This document shows positions 1 to 10,395 of a DNA stretch of 56,633 nt, in pieces. The position numbers were made by a program, and so were the translations under genes. Source of the DNA: Acidobacteriota bacterium (GTDB taxonomy: Bacteria > Acidobacteriota > Vicinamibacteria > Vicinamibacterales > UBA2999); the NCBI GenBank assembly GCA_016789705.1, contig JAEUQR010000018.1:1-56633 (forward strand). Direction: 5' to 3'. The notes under the pieces were generated by a model that worked only from the letters and a program-made list of their open reading frames with translations, did no database searches and was not told the DNA's origin. How positions within the stretch are numbered: position 1 is the first letter of the stretch; each line of letters starts with the position of its first letter.

Positions 1-1112
1 TCGTAGATCGCGGTGATGCCCGCGGTGTCATCGGCGCCGAGCCCGCGCGCGCCGCTCGCGCAGTTCGACGGCGGCGCCTGCTGCATGATCGCCGTGGCGC
101 TGTCCGAATGGCCCAGGCCCAGCGCGTGCCCGAGGCCGTGCGTGATGGCATCACGGAAGCAGCCCGCGGACGATATCTGCGGGCCGGAGTCGTTCAGCAC
201 GACGAAGCCCTGCAGGAACTTCTGGAAGGTGACGCCGTTCACGGTGCGCAGATCGCCCGTCGTGTAGTAGCCGCCGCCGACCACCCACTCGCTGCCGGGG
301 ACGTTGCACGGGTCGTTGTAGGCGATGGCGATGCGACCGTTGCCGGTGAAGGCCGACGGGCAGACGCCCGAAGGGAGCGACGCGCCACCGTCCCGCAGGT
401 CGAGGTCCATGCCGGAGTTCTTCCAGAGATTGATCGCCGCCGTGGCATCGGCCGTGCTGCCGGTCCACGTGCCCGGAAGAGCCGAGGGGTGATCGACGAA
501 CACGGCCTGGGCGGTATCCACCTCGTGCCAGCGTGCGGGATAGCCGCCATCCGTGGGCAGGTAGGAGAAGGCCGCGCTCGCACCACGGAGCGGCGCCGAA
601 TATTCTTCCGGCGCGGCGGCGAACGACGCGAGCGGCATCCGTCCGCTCGCGAGTTGCAGGGCCAGGTCGTCGTACGGCACCCGGGTCTCGATGCCGCGGT
701 CGCTTTGCTGCACGGCCGTCTCCGCACCGGTCACGGCGTCTGTCTCGACACGCCATTTGCCGTGCCCGAGGCCCGCGGTGAGGAGCGTGCCGTCAGTGGG
801 CCGAGCCACGAGGTCGAGCAGCACGTCTTCATCGGCGGCGAACGTGGCCTGCCCGGCAATCCACAACCCGATGCCGCCGCTCTCGCCACCAAGCTGCTTC
901 ACGACCAGGCGCGGCGGCACGCCGCTGCCGAGCACCACGCGCGTCACGTCGATGGTGACGTAGGTGTGGAGCACGTTCGTCGCGTCCCACCGCGATTCCG
1001 AGGCGGCCACGCGCCCGCGCACGACGAGCGCTGCCGCGGGCTGCGCGACCGCAGCCGACGCAGAGACGGCGAGGCAGGCGAGAACGAGGAACACACGCAA
1101 CCGCAGAGTCAT
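1..1112 (-). CDS. secreted matrixin-like (M10-type) metalloprotease, C-terminus beyond window
   Basis: The frame reads from ATG at 1112 to the window edge, giving about 370 residues without a stop. A signal peptide (MTLRLRVFLVLACLAVSASA, then AVAQ) predicts export. The first 130 residues form an all-beta-looking domain. The zinc-site region HGLGHALGLGHSD is encoded around 107-147, followed by a Met-turn-like IMQQAP, as in matrixin/astacin-type metzincins. The three zinc histidines are present, but the position of the general-base glutamate (HExxHxxGxxH) is glycine (codon GGC), so proteolysis is doubtful. The protein could be an inactive binding form or use an altered mechanism. The neighbouring minus-strand genes also encode secreted proteins. 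Family call is from the motif only; the missing C-terminus cannot be judged. Confidence 0.75.
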   Translation of the reverse strand, partial: MTLRLRVFLVLACLAVSASAAVAQPAAALVVRGRVAASESRWDATNVLHTYVTIDVTRVVLGSGVPPRLVVKQLGGESGGIGLWIAGQATFAADEDVLLDLVARPTDGTLLTAGLGHGKWRVETDAVTGAETAVQQSDRGIETRVPYDDLALQLASGRMPLASFAAAPEEYSAPLRGASAAFSYLPTDGGYPARWHEVDTAQAVFVDHPSALPGTWTGSTADATAAINLWKNSGMDLDLRDGGASLPSGVCPSAFTGNGRIAIAYNDPCNVPGSEWVVGGGYYTTGDLRTVNGVTFQKFLQGFVVLNDSGPQISSAGCFRDAITHGLGHALGLGHSDSATAIMQQAPPSNCASGARGLGADDTAGITAIY

Positions 1113-1158
1113 GCCACCTCAGAAATATCACGTCCCGGCAGGCGCCGGTCGTGCGGCG

Positions 1159-1197
1159 AAAATGCGAAGGGCCGGTGCGTGAACACCGGCCCTTCGC
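1159..1197 (-). terminator. Rho-independent terminator downstream of the first FN3 gene
   Basis: A perfect 14-base-pair stem (1164-1177 with 1184-1197) has a 6-base loop. Read on the minus strand it is followed by ATTTTCG, a short T run. It lies 21 bases past the stop of the 1219-2544 gene and before the matrixin-like gene, so it probably separates their transcripts. Confidence 0.75.
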
Positions 1198-1218
1198 AAG
1201 TTGCTGGTCGCGCCGTCG

Positions 1219-2544
1219 TTACGGCGTGTAGCCGGCCTGGAGCAACGGGATGAGCGTCCACTGACTGCAGGCGCCGCCGGCGACCGTCTTGTCGGTGGTG
1301 CTCGTGTCCCACGCCGCGCCGGGGTTCGGTCCGCAGTGGCCGCCGATCATGTCCACGAGGAAGATGTTGCGCTCGGAGGTGCGGCCGTTGGTGCGGGCGC
1401 CCTCGTCGGGCAGGGCGCTGCGGTTGAAGGCGACCACGTCCTGTGACGTGCCTTCGTTGCAGCGTTTGATGTTGAGGCCCCAGCGCGTGTCACGCTTGCG
1501 GAGCTCCTTCACCACTTCGAAGAGGAAGCGATTGTTGCCGCCGAATTCGACGCACGACGCCCGGACGAGGTCGGGCCGGGCGCGCGCCAGGTCTTCGACG
1601 ACTCCCGCACCGTAGCCGGGCAGCGAGGGGATCAGGGTGCCGGGCGCCGGATCGGGCGTGCGGGGCCCGGGAGGCGGCGCGCCATCGTTCACGAGCGTCA
1701 CCGGGTTGTCAGGCGACTGGCCACCGCACGACGTGAACGCCTTGACTGACAGTTCGTAGGTGCCGAGCGGCGCGACCTGGGCGACGCGCGTGACCGAGGG
1801 CGGCAGCCCGAACGGGCCCTGCTCGACGCCGTTGAGCTTGGCCGACAGCACGTACTGCGAGGCGCCGGCAATCGCGGGCCACGACACGCTGACGTAGCCG
1901 CTGAACGTGAAGGTCGTGAGCGGCACGGGCGGCGCCGGGTCGCAGGCGCCGGCTTCCGGCATCACGATCGAGACTTCGCTCGACGGCGCGCTCTGGCCCG
2001 CGGCGTTGACCGCGACGGCGCGGAAGTAGAGGGTCGTGGCAGGCGCGGGGCCGCCGCCGAAGGCAGGGGACACGGTGGGAATCACGAAGTCGCCGCCGCC
2101 GGGCGAGAGTGCCGCGATGAGGCGGTAGCCGGTGGGCGTGCCGCCGCCGACGCCGGGTGCCCAGGTGGCGATAACGCCACGGCCGTTACGCGCCACGACG
2201 AGTCCGGTCGGCGCCGAGGGCGGAGCCGGCACCTGCAGCGTGATTTCGTTCGAGGCTTCGTTCCCCGGCAGCGCGACGACGCGGACGTAGAAGATGCCGT
2301 TCGGCGCCGCCACGCCGAACGTGTTCACGGCACCGAGCGTGAAGTTTCCGATGTACGACCCTGGGGCGACGCCGTAGTCGAGGCGATAGCCGGTGGCGCC
2401 GGCGGTCGACGACCAGTTGAAGGTGACGTTGTTACCCGCCACGCCGGGCTGCGCCATCACGGGCGCCTGCGCGCTCGCGACGCCCGCACTGAGAAGCCAC
2501 GCGGCGGCCATACCCGCGATGCTTCGAAGAAGTCGTCCAGTCAT
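1219..2544 (-). CDS. secreted protein with fibronectin type III-like repeats and an uncharacterised C-terminal domain
   Basis: 441 residues. A signal peptide covers residues 1-25 (cleavage after GVASA). Three FN3-like beta-sandwich repeats follow at about 27-105, 108-196 and 204-288, with the typical GATGYRLDYG and YFRAVAVNAAG segments. A proline-rich linker (288-302) leads to a C-terminal domain (about 302-441) that is strongly conserved in the neighbouring paralogue: GGNN near 335, RWGLN at 354-358, SQD at 367-369, GHCGPNPGA at 402-410 and a final WTL...QAG. I do not recognise this domain. The start ATG follows a strong ribosome site (GAGGAGAG). Export to the surface or medium is likely; FN3 repeats usually act as spacers or in binding. 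No enzyme motif was seen. Confidence 0.8.
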   Translation of the reverse strand: MTGRLLRSIAGMAAAWLLSAGVASAQAPVMAQPGVAGNNVTFNWSSTAGATGYRLDYGVAPGSYIGNFTLGAVNTFGVAAPNGIFYVRVVALPGNEASNEITLQVPAPPSAPTGLVVARNGRGVIATWAPGVGGGTPTGYRLIAALSPGGGDFVIPTVSPAFGGGPAPATTLYFRAVAVNAAGQSAPSSEVSIVMPEAGACDPAPPVPLTTFTFSGYVSVSWPAIAGASQYVLSAKLNGVEQGPFGLPPSVTRVAQVAPLGTYELSVKAFTSCGGQSPDNPVTLVNDGAPPPGPRTPDPAPGTLIPSLPGYGAGVVEDLARARPDLVRASCVEFGGNNRFLFEVVKELRKRDTRWGLNIKRCNEGTSQDVVAFNRSALPDEGARTNGRTSERNIFLVDMIGGHCGPNPGAAWDTSTTDKTVAGGACSQWTLIPLLQAGYTP

Positions 2545-2649
2545 TTATCGCTCTCCTCGCTAAGCGACCACACCCGAGGGAGCGCCAGGCACACCACCGG
2601 TGTCGCCGCGTTTCTGACCATCACATGGCGGATGGGGGCTCACGCGGAA

Positions 2650-2671
2650 GCGGGGGCCCCGGGGCCCCCGC
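2650..2671. repeat. 22-base perfect GC palindrome between the FN3 paralogues
   Basis: A flush perfect palindrome of only G and C (core GGGGCCCCGGGGCCCC) lies 60 bases beyond the stop of the 2731-4044 gene. It could fold as a hairpin ending that transcript, but no T run follows on either strand. It resembles, without matching, the GC palindromes at 8142-8222, 40745-40775 and 56526-56546. Confidence 0.5.
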
Positions 2672-2730
2672 CATTCGGTGCAGAAGTGTACCACAGCGCT
2701 TCGGTATCGAAGCTCGACTGTGGGAAGGAC

Positions 2731-4044
2731 TCAGCGCGGGAAACCCGCCTGCGTATAGGGCTGCAGCGTCCAGATCGCATCAGCGCCGCCCACACCCGTC
2801 TGATTCAGCCAGAAGGCGCCCGGGTTGCTGCCGCAGTGGCCGACGATGACGTCGATGACGTAGATCTGCCGTGTGCCCTCATCGGCCTCGGAGCCCCAGT
2901 TGTAGGTCACGATGTCCTGCGACAGGTCGCCGCGACGGCCACGCTTCCAGTTGAGACCCCAGCGCGAGTCTTCCTGGCGGAGCCGCTGCACGAGGCGGAA
3001 GAGCCAGGTGTTGTTTCCGCCGGCGTCCACGCAGGAGTTGCGCAGGTCGGCCGGATAGGCGCGGGCGATCTCCTGTGCGACGGCCTCGCGGTTGGGGAGC
3101 GGGAGCTGCTGGCCGGGCGGCGGGTTGGGCGTGCGCGGGCTCGAGCCCGGCGGAGGCGGCGTGACCGTGACCGTGATCTCCGGGGACGTCGACTGCAGGC
3201 CGCAGGCGTTGGCCGCGCTGACCCTGACGTAGTAGGTGCCGGGCGGCGTGTTCGGATTGGCCACGGCGGTCGTGCCCGCCGGCAGGTTCTGCGACAGGAT
3301 GGGCGCACCGCCCGGCGTCATCGAGGCGGTCAGGCGATAGCCAGCGGCGCCGGAGACCGCGCTCCACGACAGGACGACACCGACGCCGTTCACCTGCGCC
3401 GAGAGCGTAGGCACGGCGGGCGCCGCGCAGGTCACCGCGTCGACGACGATCTGCACTTCATTCGACGGTGCGCTCTGGCCACCGGCGTTCACGGCCACGA
3501 GGCGCCCGTAGTAGACACCGGGCGGCACGTTGGGCAGGGTGTTCTGGCCGGAGACGGCCAGCGGAATCACCGCCTGCGCGGCCCCGGGTGCGGCGCCAGC
3601 CACCAGCAGGAGGCCCGTCAGCGGCACGTTCGGCAACTGCGCGGTGAAGGTGACGCTCGACCCGTTCACGTTCACCGCGAGCCCCGTCGGCGGCGGTGGG
3701 GGCGTGACGGCGGACTGCACCGAGACGCCCACGACATTCGACGACGCGCTCACGCCGCTGGCGTTGCGGGCCAGCACGCGCAGGTAGTAGGTGCCCTGAG
3801 GCGCGGCGATCGAGAAGCTGGTGAGCGGCCCCATCTCGTAACCTGCAAGCATCGCCGACGGCGTGACACCGGCCTCGACGCGGTAGCTGGTGGCGCCAGG
3901 TACCGCCGTCCAGCTGGCCGACACGGTCTGGCCGCTGACGCTGGCCTGAAGTACGGGTGCCGCCGGCACCTGCGCGAGCACGAGGGCCGGAGCGGCCATG
4001 AACAGGGAGGCCAGAAGGCACAGGGGACGGAACGAGCGGAGCAT
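2731..4044 (-). CDS. secreted protein with fibronectin type III-like repeats, paralogue of the 1219-2544 gene
   Basis: About 437 residues from ATG 4044; the longest frame begins at GTG 4062. ATG 4044 is preferred because GAGG lies 7 bases upstream and the signal peptide (MLRSFRPLCLLASLFMAAP, then ALVLA) then starts cleanly. Three FN3-like repeats carry GATSYRVEAG, ARNASG and YYVRVSAANACG segments. After a proline-rich linker comes the same C-terminal domain as the next gene: CVDAGGNN, DSRWGLNWKR, SQDIVTYN, DEGTR, GHCGSNPGAFW and WTLQPYTQAG. The two proteins share architecture throughout and arose by tandem duplication. They are exported and otherwise of unknown function. Confidence 0.8.
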   Translation of the reverse strand: MLRSFRPLCLLASLFMAAPALVLAQVPAAPVLQASVSGQTVSASWTAVPGATSYRVEAGVTPSAMLAGYEMGPLTSFSIAAPQGTYYLRVLARNASGVSASSNVVGVSVQSAVTPPPPPTGLAVNVNGSSVTFTAQLPNVPLTGLLLVAGAAPGAAQAVIPLAVSGQNTLPNVPPGVYYGRLVAVNAGGQSAPSNEVQIVVDAVTCAAPAVPTLSAQVNGVGVVLSWSAVSGAAGYRLTASMTPGGAPILSQNLPAGTTAVANPNTPPGTYYVRVSAANACGLQSTSPEITVTVTPPPPGSSPRTPNPPPGQQLPLPNREAVAQEIARAYPADLRNSCVDAGGNNTWLFRLVQRLRQEDSRWGLNWKRGRRGDLSQDIVTYNWGSEADEGTRQIYVIDVIVGHCGSNPGAFWLNQTGVGGADAIWTLQPYTQAGFPR

Positions 4045-4243
4045 GGGCATACCTCGGAACACCTGGGACTGGCGATCGCTTTGCGAAGTTGGTGCCAGGA
4101 CTGGAATTCGTGGATTCCCTCACGTTTCCAGCGTTCTCCCCGGGGACGGAACCGACGAGAGTGTCGGGGTTCGATACGGCCCCGACGAAAATGGCATACC
4201 TTCCCGCATCTGCACCCGTGCGGTACTATCGTGGGCGCTTACG

Positions 4244-5800
4244 ATGACCGACTCCCCGCGCCGCGCGCCAGCCATCGACGTCGGCCTCATCGCCGTCCTG
4301 GCCACGGCGGTCGGGGCCCGCCTCTGGTATCTCGACACCGCGCTCATCGACGCCCACAGCTGGCGCCAGATCACCAACGCCGACATCGCCCGGCATTTCA
4401 TGACGACGCTCGACCTCTTCCACCCGCAGGTCTCGTGGGGCGGGCGCGACGGTGTGGTGGGCATGGAGTTCCCGCTGCTGCAGTGGCTGACGGGGCTGCT
4501 GTGGCGGGTAACGGGCGAATCAGCGGTTGTGGCGAGGCTCGTGGCGCTCTCGTTTTCGCTGGCTGGCGTGGTCTGCCTCTACGGGCTCGGCGAGCGGTTG
4601 CTCGGCCGGGCCGGTGGACTGGCGGCGGCGGCGCTCATGGCGGTCGCGCCGAGCACCGTGTTCTTCGGACGCAGCTTTCTGTCCGACACACCGATGCTGA
4701 CATTCATGATCGCGGCGGTCTGGGCGTGGGACGTCTACTTCGAACGCGCCAGCCGCCGCCGCCTCATCCTTGCCGCGACGCTCACGGCACTCGCCGCGCT
4801 GGTGAAGCTGCCGGCGATTCTCGTGCTGGCGCCGATCGTGGGCGCGGCCTGGCGGCACCGGCAACTGGCCGCCCTCACGGATCGCGGCGCCTGGCTCGGC
4901 GGCGTGGTCGCGGTGGCGCTCGTCGCCGCGTGGTACTGGCACGCCGACCGGATCTATCTCGAGACCGGGCTGACGCAGGCGGTCTTCCGGCCCTCGGGCA
5001 CGTATCCGCCCGATATCGCACCGGGCGTGCAGTTCACCTCGGTGTCGCACTGGGCCACACGCGCGCGCCTGCTCGACCTCGAGACGTGGCGTGAACTGGC
5101 CGATCGATTCTGGCAGCTGCATCTCACGGCGTTCGGCGCCGCCGGCGTGCTGCTCGGCCTGTGGCGCGCGCCACGGGCCACGCGGGCGCCTATCGACCTG
5201 TGGCTCCTCGCGGGCCTGGTGCTTTTCGTCGTGGCGCTCGAAGGGCAGTACTGGCACGAGTTCCACCAGCTGCCGCTCCTGCCGCCGCTCTTCCTCTACT
5301 TCGGCGCCGCCGCCGCGCCGCTCTTCGACGGCGCGTGGCAGACGCGCACGCTGCCGCGGCGGATCGGCGGCCTCATCGTCGGCGTCACAGGGATTGTCTG
5401 CGCGGTGCAGGCGGCCCGCGCCTCGGGCGTGGAACTGCATCTGTACCGGCCCGCGAACCTGCAGCAGTCGTTCGTGCAGGTGGGGGAGGCGCTGCGTGCG
5501 GCGACGGCGCCCGACGCCCTCGTGCTGACGGTGGAATACGAGGAAGCGGGCGCGAACTCGGCGATGCTGCTGTACTTCGCGCATCGGCAGGGCTGGAGCT
5601 TTGACGTGCGGTCGATCACGGCCGGGGTCGTCCCGCATCTGGCCGACCGGGGCGCGCGGTACTTCGCCACGACCAACTGGGCCGAACTCGAGGCCCGGAA
5701 GCCTGAGGTGGCGGCGCTGCTCGTCGCCCGCTACAAGGCATTGCCGCTCGCCGATGTGCCGTCGGGGGCGCGGCTCTTCGATTTGACGGCCGGCCGCTGA
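4244..5800 (+). CDS. ArnT/PMT-family membrane glycosyltransferase
   Basis: 518 residues from ATG 4244; the open frame runs back to 3998, but the upstream part overlaps the divergent FN3 gene and is not protein-like. Many hydrophobic helices and the first-loop segment DAHSWRQITNADIARHF match the PMT_2/ArnT group of lipid-linked glycosyltransferases, where an acidic residue in this loop serves catalysis. Such enzymes move a sugar from a polyprenyl-phosphate donor to lipid A, glycans or protein outside the inner membrane. The donor and acceptor cannot be told from sequence. The C-terminal ~100 residues look soluble and periplasmic. The gene stands alone between a divergent secreted-protein gene and pfk. 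Confidence 0.75.
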   Translation: MTDSPRRAPAIDVGLIAVLATAVGARLWYLDTALIDAHSWRQITNADIARHFMTTLDLFHPQVSWGGRDGVVGMEFPLLQWLTGLLWRVTGESAVVARLVALSFSLAGVVCLYGLGERLLGRAGGLAAAALMAVAPSTVFFGRSFLSDTPMLTFMIAAVWAWDVYFERASRRRLILAATLTALAALVKLPAILVLAPIVGAAWRHRQLAALTDRGAWLGGVVAVALVAAWYWHADRIYLETGLTQAVFRPSGTYPPDIAPGVQFTSVSHWATRARLLDLETWRELADRFWQLHLTAFGAAGVLLGLWRAPRATRAPIDLWLLAGLVLFVVALEGQYWHEFHQLPLLPPLFLYFGAAAAPLFDGAWQTRTLPRRIGGLIVGVTGIVCAVQAARASGVELHLYRPANLQQSFVQVGEALRAATAPDALVLTVEYEEAGANSAMLLYFAHRQGWSFDVRSITAGVVPHLADRGARYFATTNWAELEARKPEVAALLVARYKALPLADVPSGARLFDLTAGR

Positions 5801-5851
5801 CGAGTGGGCGTTGCAGCCCCGTCACGGCGGGCCGATATACTGGAAGGCTCC

Positions 5852-6931
5852 ATGTCACCAGAACATCGCAAGATCGGCGTGCTCACGGGCGGCGGCGACG
5901 CCCCGGGCCTGAACGCGGTCATCCGCGCGGTCGTCAAGGCCGGAACGAACTCGGGCATGGAGGTCATCGGTCTCGAAGACAGCTTCGACGGCCTGCTCGA
6001 CCGCAGCCGTTCGCGACGGCTCACGCCGCACGACGTCACCGGCATCCTGCGACTCGGGGGCACCGTGCTCGGCACGACCAACCGGGGCAATCCGTTCGAG
6101 TATCCGACCGAAAGCGGCAAGGCCGACTACTCGGACCGCGTCGTCGAGACGTTCGGCCAGATGGGCCTCGACGCGCTCGTCGTCATTGGCGGCGACGGCA
6201 CGCTCGCCATCGCCCACCAGTTCTACCTCAAGGGCATTCCCGTCGTCGGCGTCCCGAAAACCATCGACAACGACATCGTCGGCACGACGAGCTGCTTCGG
6301 CTTCGATACCGCGGTGTCGTTTGCGACCGACGCCATCGATCGCCTGCACACGACCGCGCAGTCGCACAAGCGCATCATGGTCGTCGAGGTGATGGGCCGC
6401 TACGCCGGCTGGATCGCACTTCACGCGGGGATGGCCGGCGGCGCCGACGTGATCCTCGTGCCCGAGATTCCCTACGATCTCGAGAAAGTGGCCGCGCACA
6501 TCATGCAGCGCGACCGTTGGGGCGCACGTTTCAGCATCGTCGTCGTCGCCGAGGGCGCGCGGCCCGTTGGCGGTGCTCTGACCATCAAGTCCGCAGCACG
6601 TCCAGGAGTCGTGGAACGGCTCGGTGGCGTCGGCGAACAGGTGGCTGACGCGCTGCAGACAATGACCGGGAAGGAAAGCCGCAGCGTAGTGCTCGGTCAC
6701 CTGCAACGCGGCGGCTCGCCGACGTCGTTCGACCGCGTCCTGGCCACGCGGTTCGGCGCCAAGGCGGTGGAGCTGGTGCGCCGCGGCGTCTTCGGCCGTA
6801 TGGTGGCGAACAACCCGCCCGACATCGTGCACATCCCGCTCGCCGACGTCGTCGGCCGCACGAAGACCGTGCCGCTCGACTACGACCTGCTCACCGCGGC
6901 GCGGTCGATCGGCGTCTCGGTCGGCGACTGA
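5852..6931 (+). CDS. pfkA: 6-phosphofructokinase, probably ATP-dependent (PfkA family, mixed-substrate group)
   Basis: 359 residues from ATG 5852, preceded by GGAAGG. Phosphorylates fructose 6-phosphate in glycolysis. Visible motifs: GGGDAPGLN (13-21), GGDGT (113-117), PKTIDND (135-141, catalytic aspartate) and MGRYAGWIA. Specificity is set largely by two sites: GGDG (glycine) is typical of ATP enzymes, GGDD of pyrophosphate enzymes, while PK in PKTIDND is shared with pyrophosphate enzymes (E. coli has PGTIDND). The glycine/lysine pair is known from ATP-using actinobacterial members of this group. ATP use is therefore likely but inferred. It faces thrC with a 22-base gap. Confidence 0.93.
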   Translation: MSPEHRKIGVLTGGGDAPGLNAVIRAVVKAGTNSGMEVIGLEDSFDGLLDRSRSRRLTPHDVTGILRLGGTVLGTTNRGNPFEYPTESGKADYSDRVVETFGQMGLDALVVIGGDGTLAIAHQFYLKGIPVVGVPKTIDNDIVGTTSCFGFDTAVSFATDAIDRLHTTAQSHKRIMVVEVMGRYAGWIALHAGMAGGADVILVPEIPYDLEKVAAHIMQRDRWGARFSIVVVAEGARPVGGALTIKSAARPGVVERLGGVGEQVADALQTMTGKESRSVVLGHLQRGGSPTSFDRVLATRFGAKAVELVRRGVFGRMVANNPPDIVHIPLADVVGRTKTVPLDYDLLTAARSIGVSVGD

Positions 6932-6953
6932 CGCGCGGCCGCTCGACGGCCGG

Positions 6954-8132
<1,179 letters not shown>

Positions 8133-8141
8133 CAGGGCTCT

Positions 8142-8222
8142 GGCCTCGGGTCTCGGGACCCGGGAAAAGCCCAGCCGCCGGGCCCGCCGTATTCAGCCCC
8201 GGGACCCGAGTCCCGGGCCCCG
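8142..8222. repeat. paired GC-rich palindromes in the frr-thrC spacer
   Basis: Two hairpin-forming blocks built on CCCGGG/GGGTCCCGAG words, at about 8146-8170 and 8195-8222, fill the spacer. On the minus strand the second gives an 8-base-pair stem (CCCGGGAC with GTCCCGGG, 4-base loop) starting right after the frr stop. The 14-mer CGGGTCCCGGGGCT (minus strand, 8195-8208) recurs at 40755-40768 and 56526-56539. It is best seen as a dispersed intergenic palindrome that may also act as a transcript end. Confidence 0.55.
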
Positions 8223-8792
8223 TTACCTTCCGAGCAGTTCTTCGTCCTTCTTCTTCTGCAGGTCGTCGATGGCGCGGATGGCGGCGTCGGTGATCTTCTG
8301 CACCTCGTCGAGGCCGCGCTTCTCGTCGTCTTCCGAGATCTGATGCTCCTTGAGCATCTTCTTCAGCTTGTCGTTGGCGTCGCGGCGCACGGTGCGGATG
8401 TGATTGCGGCCCTCTTCGGCGGCCTTGTGCACGTGGCGCGACAGGTCCTTGCGGCGCTCCTCGGTGAGCGCCGGAATCGGGATACGCAGCACCTTGCCGT
8501 CCGACGCCGGATTCAGCCCGAGGTCGGAGAGGCGGATGGCCTTCTCGAGACTGGCCATGGTGGAGGGATCGAAGGGCTGCGCCACGATCATCGACGGCTC
8601 GGGAATCGAGAGCGTCGCGATCTGGTTGAGGGGGAGCTTCGAGCCGTACGCCTCGACCAGGATGTTCTCGAGCAGGCCGGTGCTGGCCCGACCCGTGCGC
8701 ACACCGGCCAGTTCGCGGCGCACGTGTTCCACCTGGCCGTCCATCCGCTTCCTGCCCTCGGCGTAGAGGCCCTTGAGATCGTTCACATCCAT
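8223..8792 (-). CDS. frr: ribosome recycling factor
   Basis: 189 residues from ATG 8792; the frame extends to 8837 but the family start is MDVNDLKGLY, close to the usual 185-residue length. Releases ribosomes from mRNA after termination together with EF-G. Signature stretches include RTGRASTGLLENI, the P-x-x-T-x-E-x-R-K segment (PALTEERRKDLSRHVH) and the long helical C-terminus ending DLQKKKDEELLGR. It follows pyrH by 71 bases in the common rpsB-tsf-pyrH-frr order. Confidence 0.96.
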   Translation of the reverse strand: MDVNDLKGLYAEGRKRMDGQVEHVRRELAGVRTGRASTGLLENILVEAYGSKLPLNQIATLSIPEPSMIVAQPFDPSTMASLEKAIRLSDLGLNPASDGKVLRIPIPALTEERRKDLSRHVHKAAEEGRNHIRTVRRDANDKLKKMLKEHQISEDDEKRGLDEVQKITDAAIRAIDDLQKKKDEELLGR

Positions 8793-8863
8793 ATGCGTTC
8801 GTCCGTCCGCCGGGCGTTGGCCCGGCCTGCGATGCACCCGCGTCCTGGCGTCAGGGCTCGGGC

Positions 8864-9619
<756 letters not shown>

Positions 9620-9675
9620 TTATAGGACAGTCCGGCGCGGCGCTCGCCAAGGAGCACCGCGCCGGCGGCACGAGA

Positions 9676-10278
9676 TTACTCGGCGTGTTCGCCGAGCTTG
9701 AAGCGGACGAAGCGCGAGATCGTGATGTTCTCGCCGGTCTTGGCGGTCGCGGCCTGCAGCATCTGCTCGATCGTCACGTTGGGATCGCGCACCGACGGCT
9801 GTTCGAGCAGGCAGATCTGGGCGTAGAAGCTCCCGAGCTTGCCCTCGACGATCTTGTCGATGACCTGGGCCGGCTTGCCGGACCCGGCAAACTGCGCGCG
9901 GTAGATTTCCTTTTCCTTCTCGAGCTCGCTGGGCGGCACCTGATCGCGGCTCACGAAGCGCGGGTCGGCGGCGGCGACGTGCATCGCGATCTCCTTCACG
10001 AGCGCCTGGAAGTCGTCGGTGCGGGCGACGAAGTCGGTCTCGCAGTTCACTTCGACGAGCACGCCCACCTTGCCACCCATGTGGATGTAGTGGCCGATCA
10101 TGCCGTCGCGGGTGGCCCGGCCGGCGCGCTTGGCGGCGGTGGCCATGCCCTTCTTGCGCAGGATCTCGACGGCCTTCTCCAAGTCGCCGCCCGATTCGGT
10201 GAGGGCGGCCTTGCAGTCCATCATGCCCGCGCCGGTCTTGTCGCGGAGTTGCTTCACCAGTTCTGCCGTGATTGCCAT
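9676..10278 (-). CDS. tsf: translation elongation factor Ts
   Basis: 200 residues from ATG 10278 (MAITAELVKQLRDKTGAGMM), with GGAG 9 bases upstream; the frame runs further back without family similarity. It is the guanine nucleotide exchange factor for EF-Tu. The UBA-like N-terminus (TGAGMMDCKAAL) and the TDFV motif (NCETDFVAR) that contacts EF-Tu are intact. It is of the short ~200-residue type, lacking the second core subdomain of E. coli EF-Ts. It follows rpsB after a terminator-like hairpin, so its level may differ from that of rpsB. Confidence 0.96.
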   Translation of the reverse strand: MAITAELVKQLRDKTGAGMMDCKAALTESGGDLEKAVEILRKKGMATAAKRAGRATRDGMIGHYIHMGGKVGVLVEVNCETDFVARTDDFQALVKEIAMHVAAADPRFVSRDQVPPSELEKEKEIYRAQFAGSGKPAQVIDKIVEGKLGSFYAQICLLEQPSVRDPNVTIEQMLQAATAKTGENITISRFVRFKLGEHAE

Positions 10279-10333
10279 CGTGTCAGTCTCCATCGTGGCG
10301 CCGTGGCGCCCATCGCACGCGTGCGCGCGGTAC

Positions 10334-10372
10334 AAGAAAAGGCCGGCCGGAGAGGGTCAGCTCCCGGCCGGC
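10334..10372 (-). terminator. terminator or attenuating hairpin between rpsB and tsf
   Basis: On the minus strand a 9-base-pair GC stem (10364-10372 with 10342-10350, 13-base loop) is followed by CTTTTCTTG. It lies 24 bases past the rpsB stop and about 55 bases before the tsf start. Internal terminators of this kind lower downstream expression rather than end the operon; that role is inference. Confidence 0.6.
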
Positions 10373-10395
10373 ATGTGTCGAGCCAGGGACGTCGC

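Noticed and set aside
108..1253. 381-codon plus-strand frame opposite the matrixin-like gene
   Set aside because: The minus strand gives a signal peptide and a zinc motif; the plus frame has only Arg/Ala-rich sequence.
2632..5094. 820-codon open frame on the plus strand
   Set aside because: It runs antisense through the FN3 paralogue and then out of frame through the glycosyltransferase gene. The product is Arg/Gly/His-rich with no domains, as expected of a shadow frame in GC-rich DNA.
10334..10372. Operon end between rpsB and tsf
   Set aside because: tsf follows within about 55 bases and the rpsB-tsf pair is nearly universal; the hairpin more likely reduces than ends transcription.
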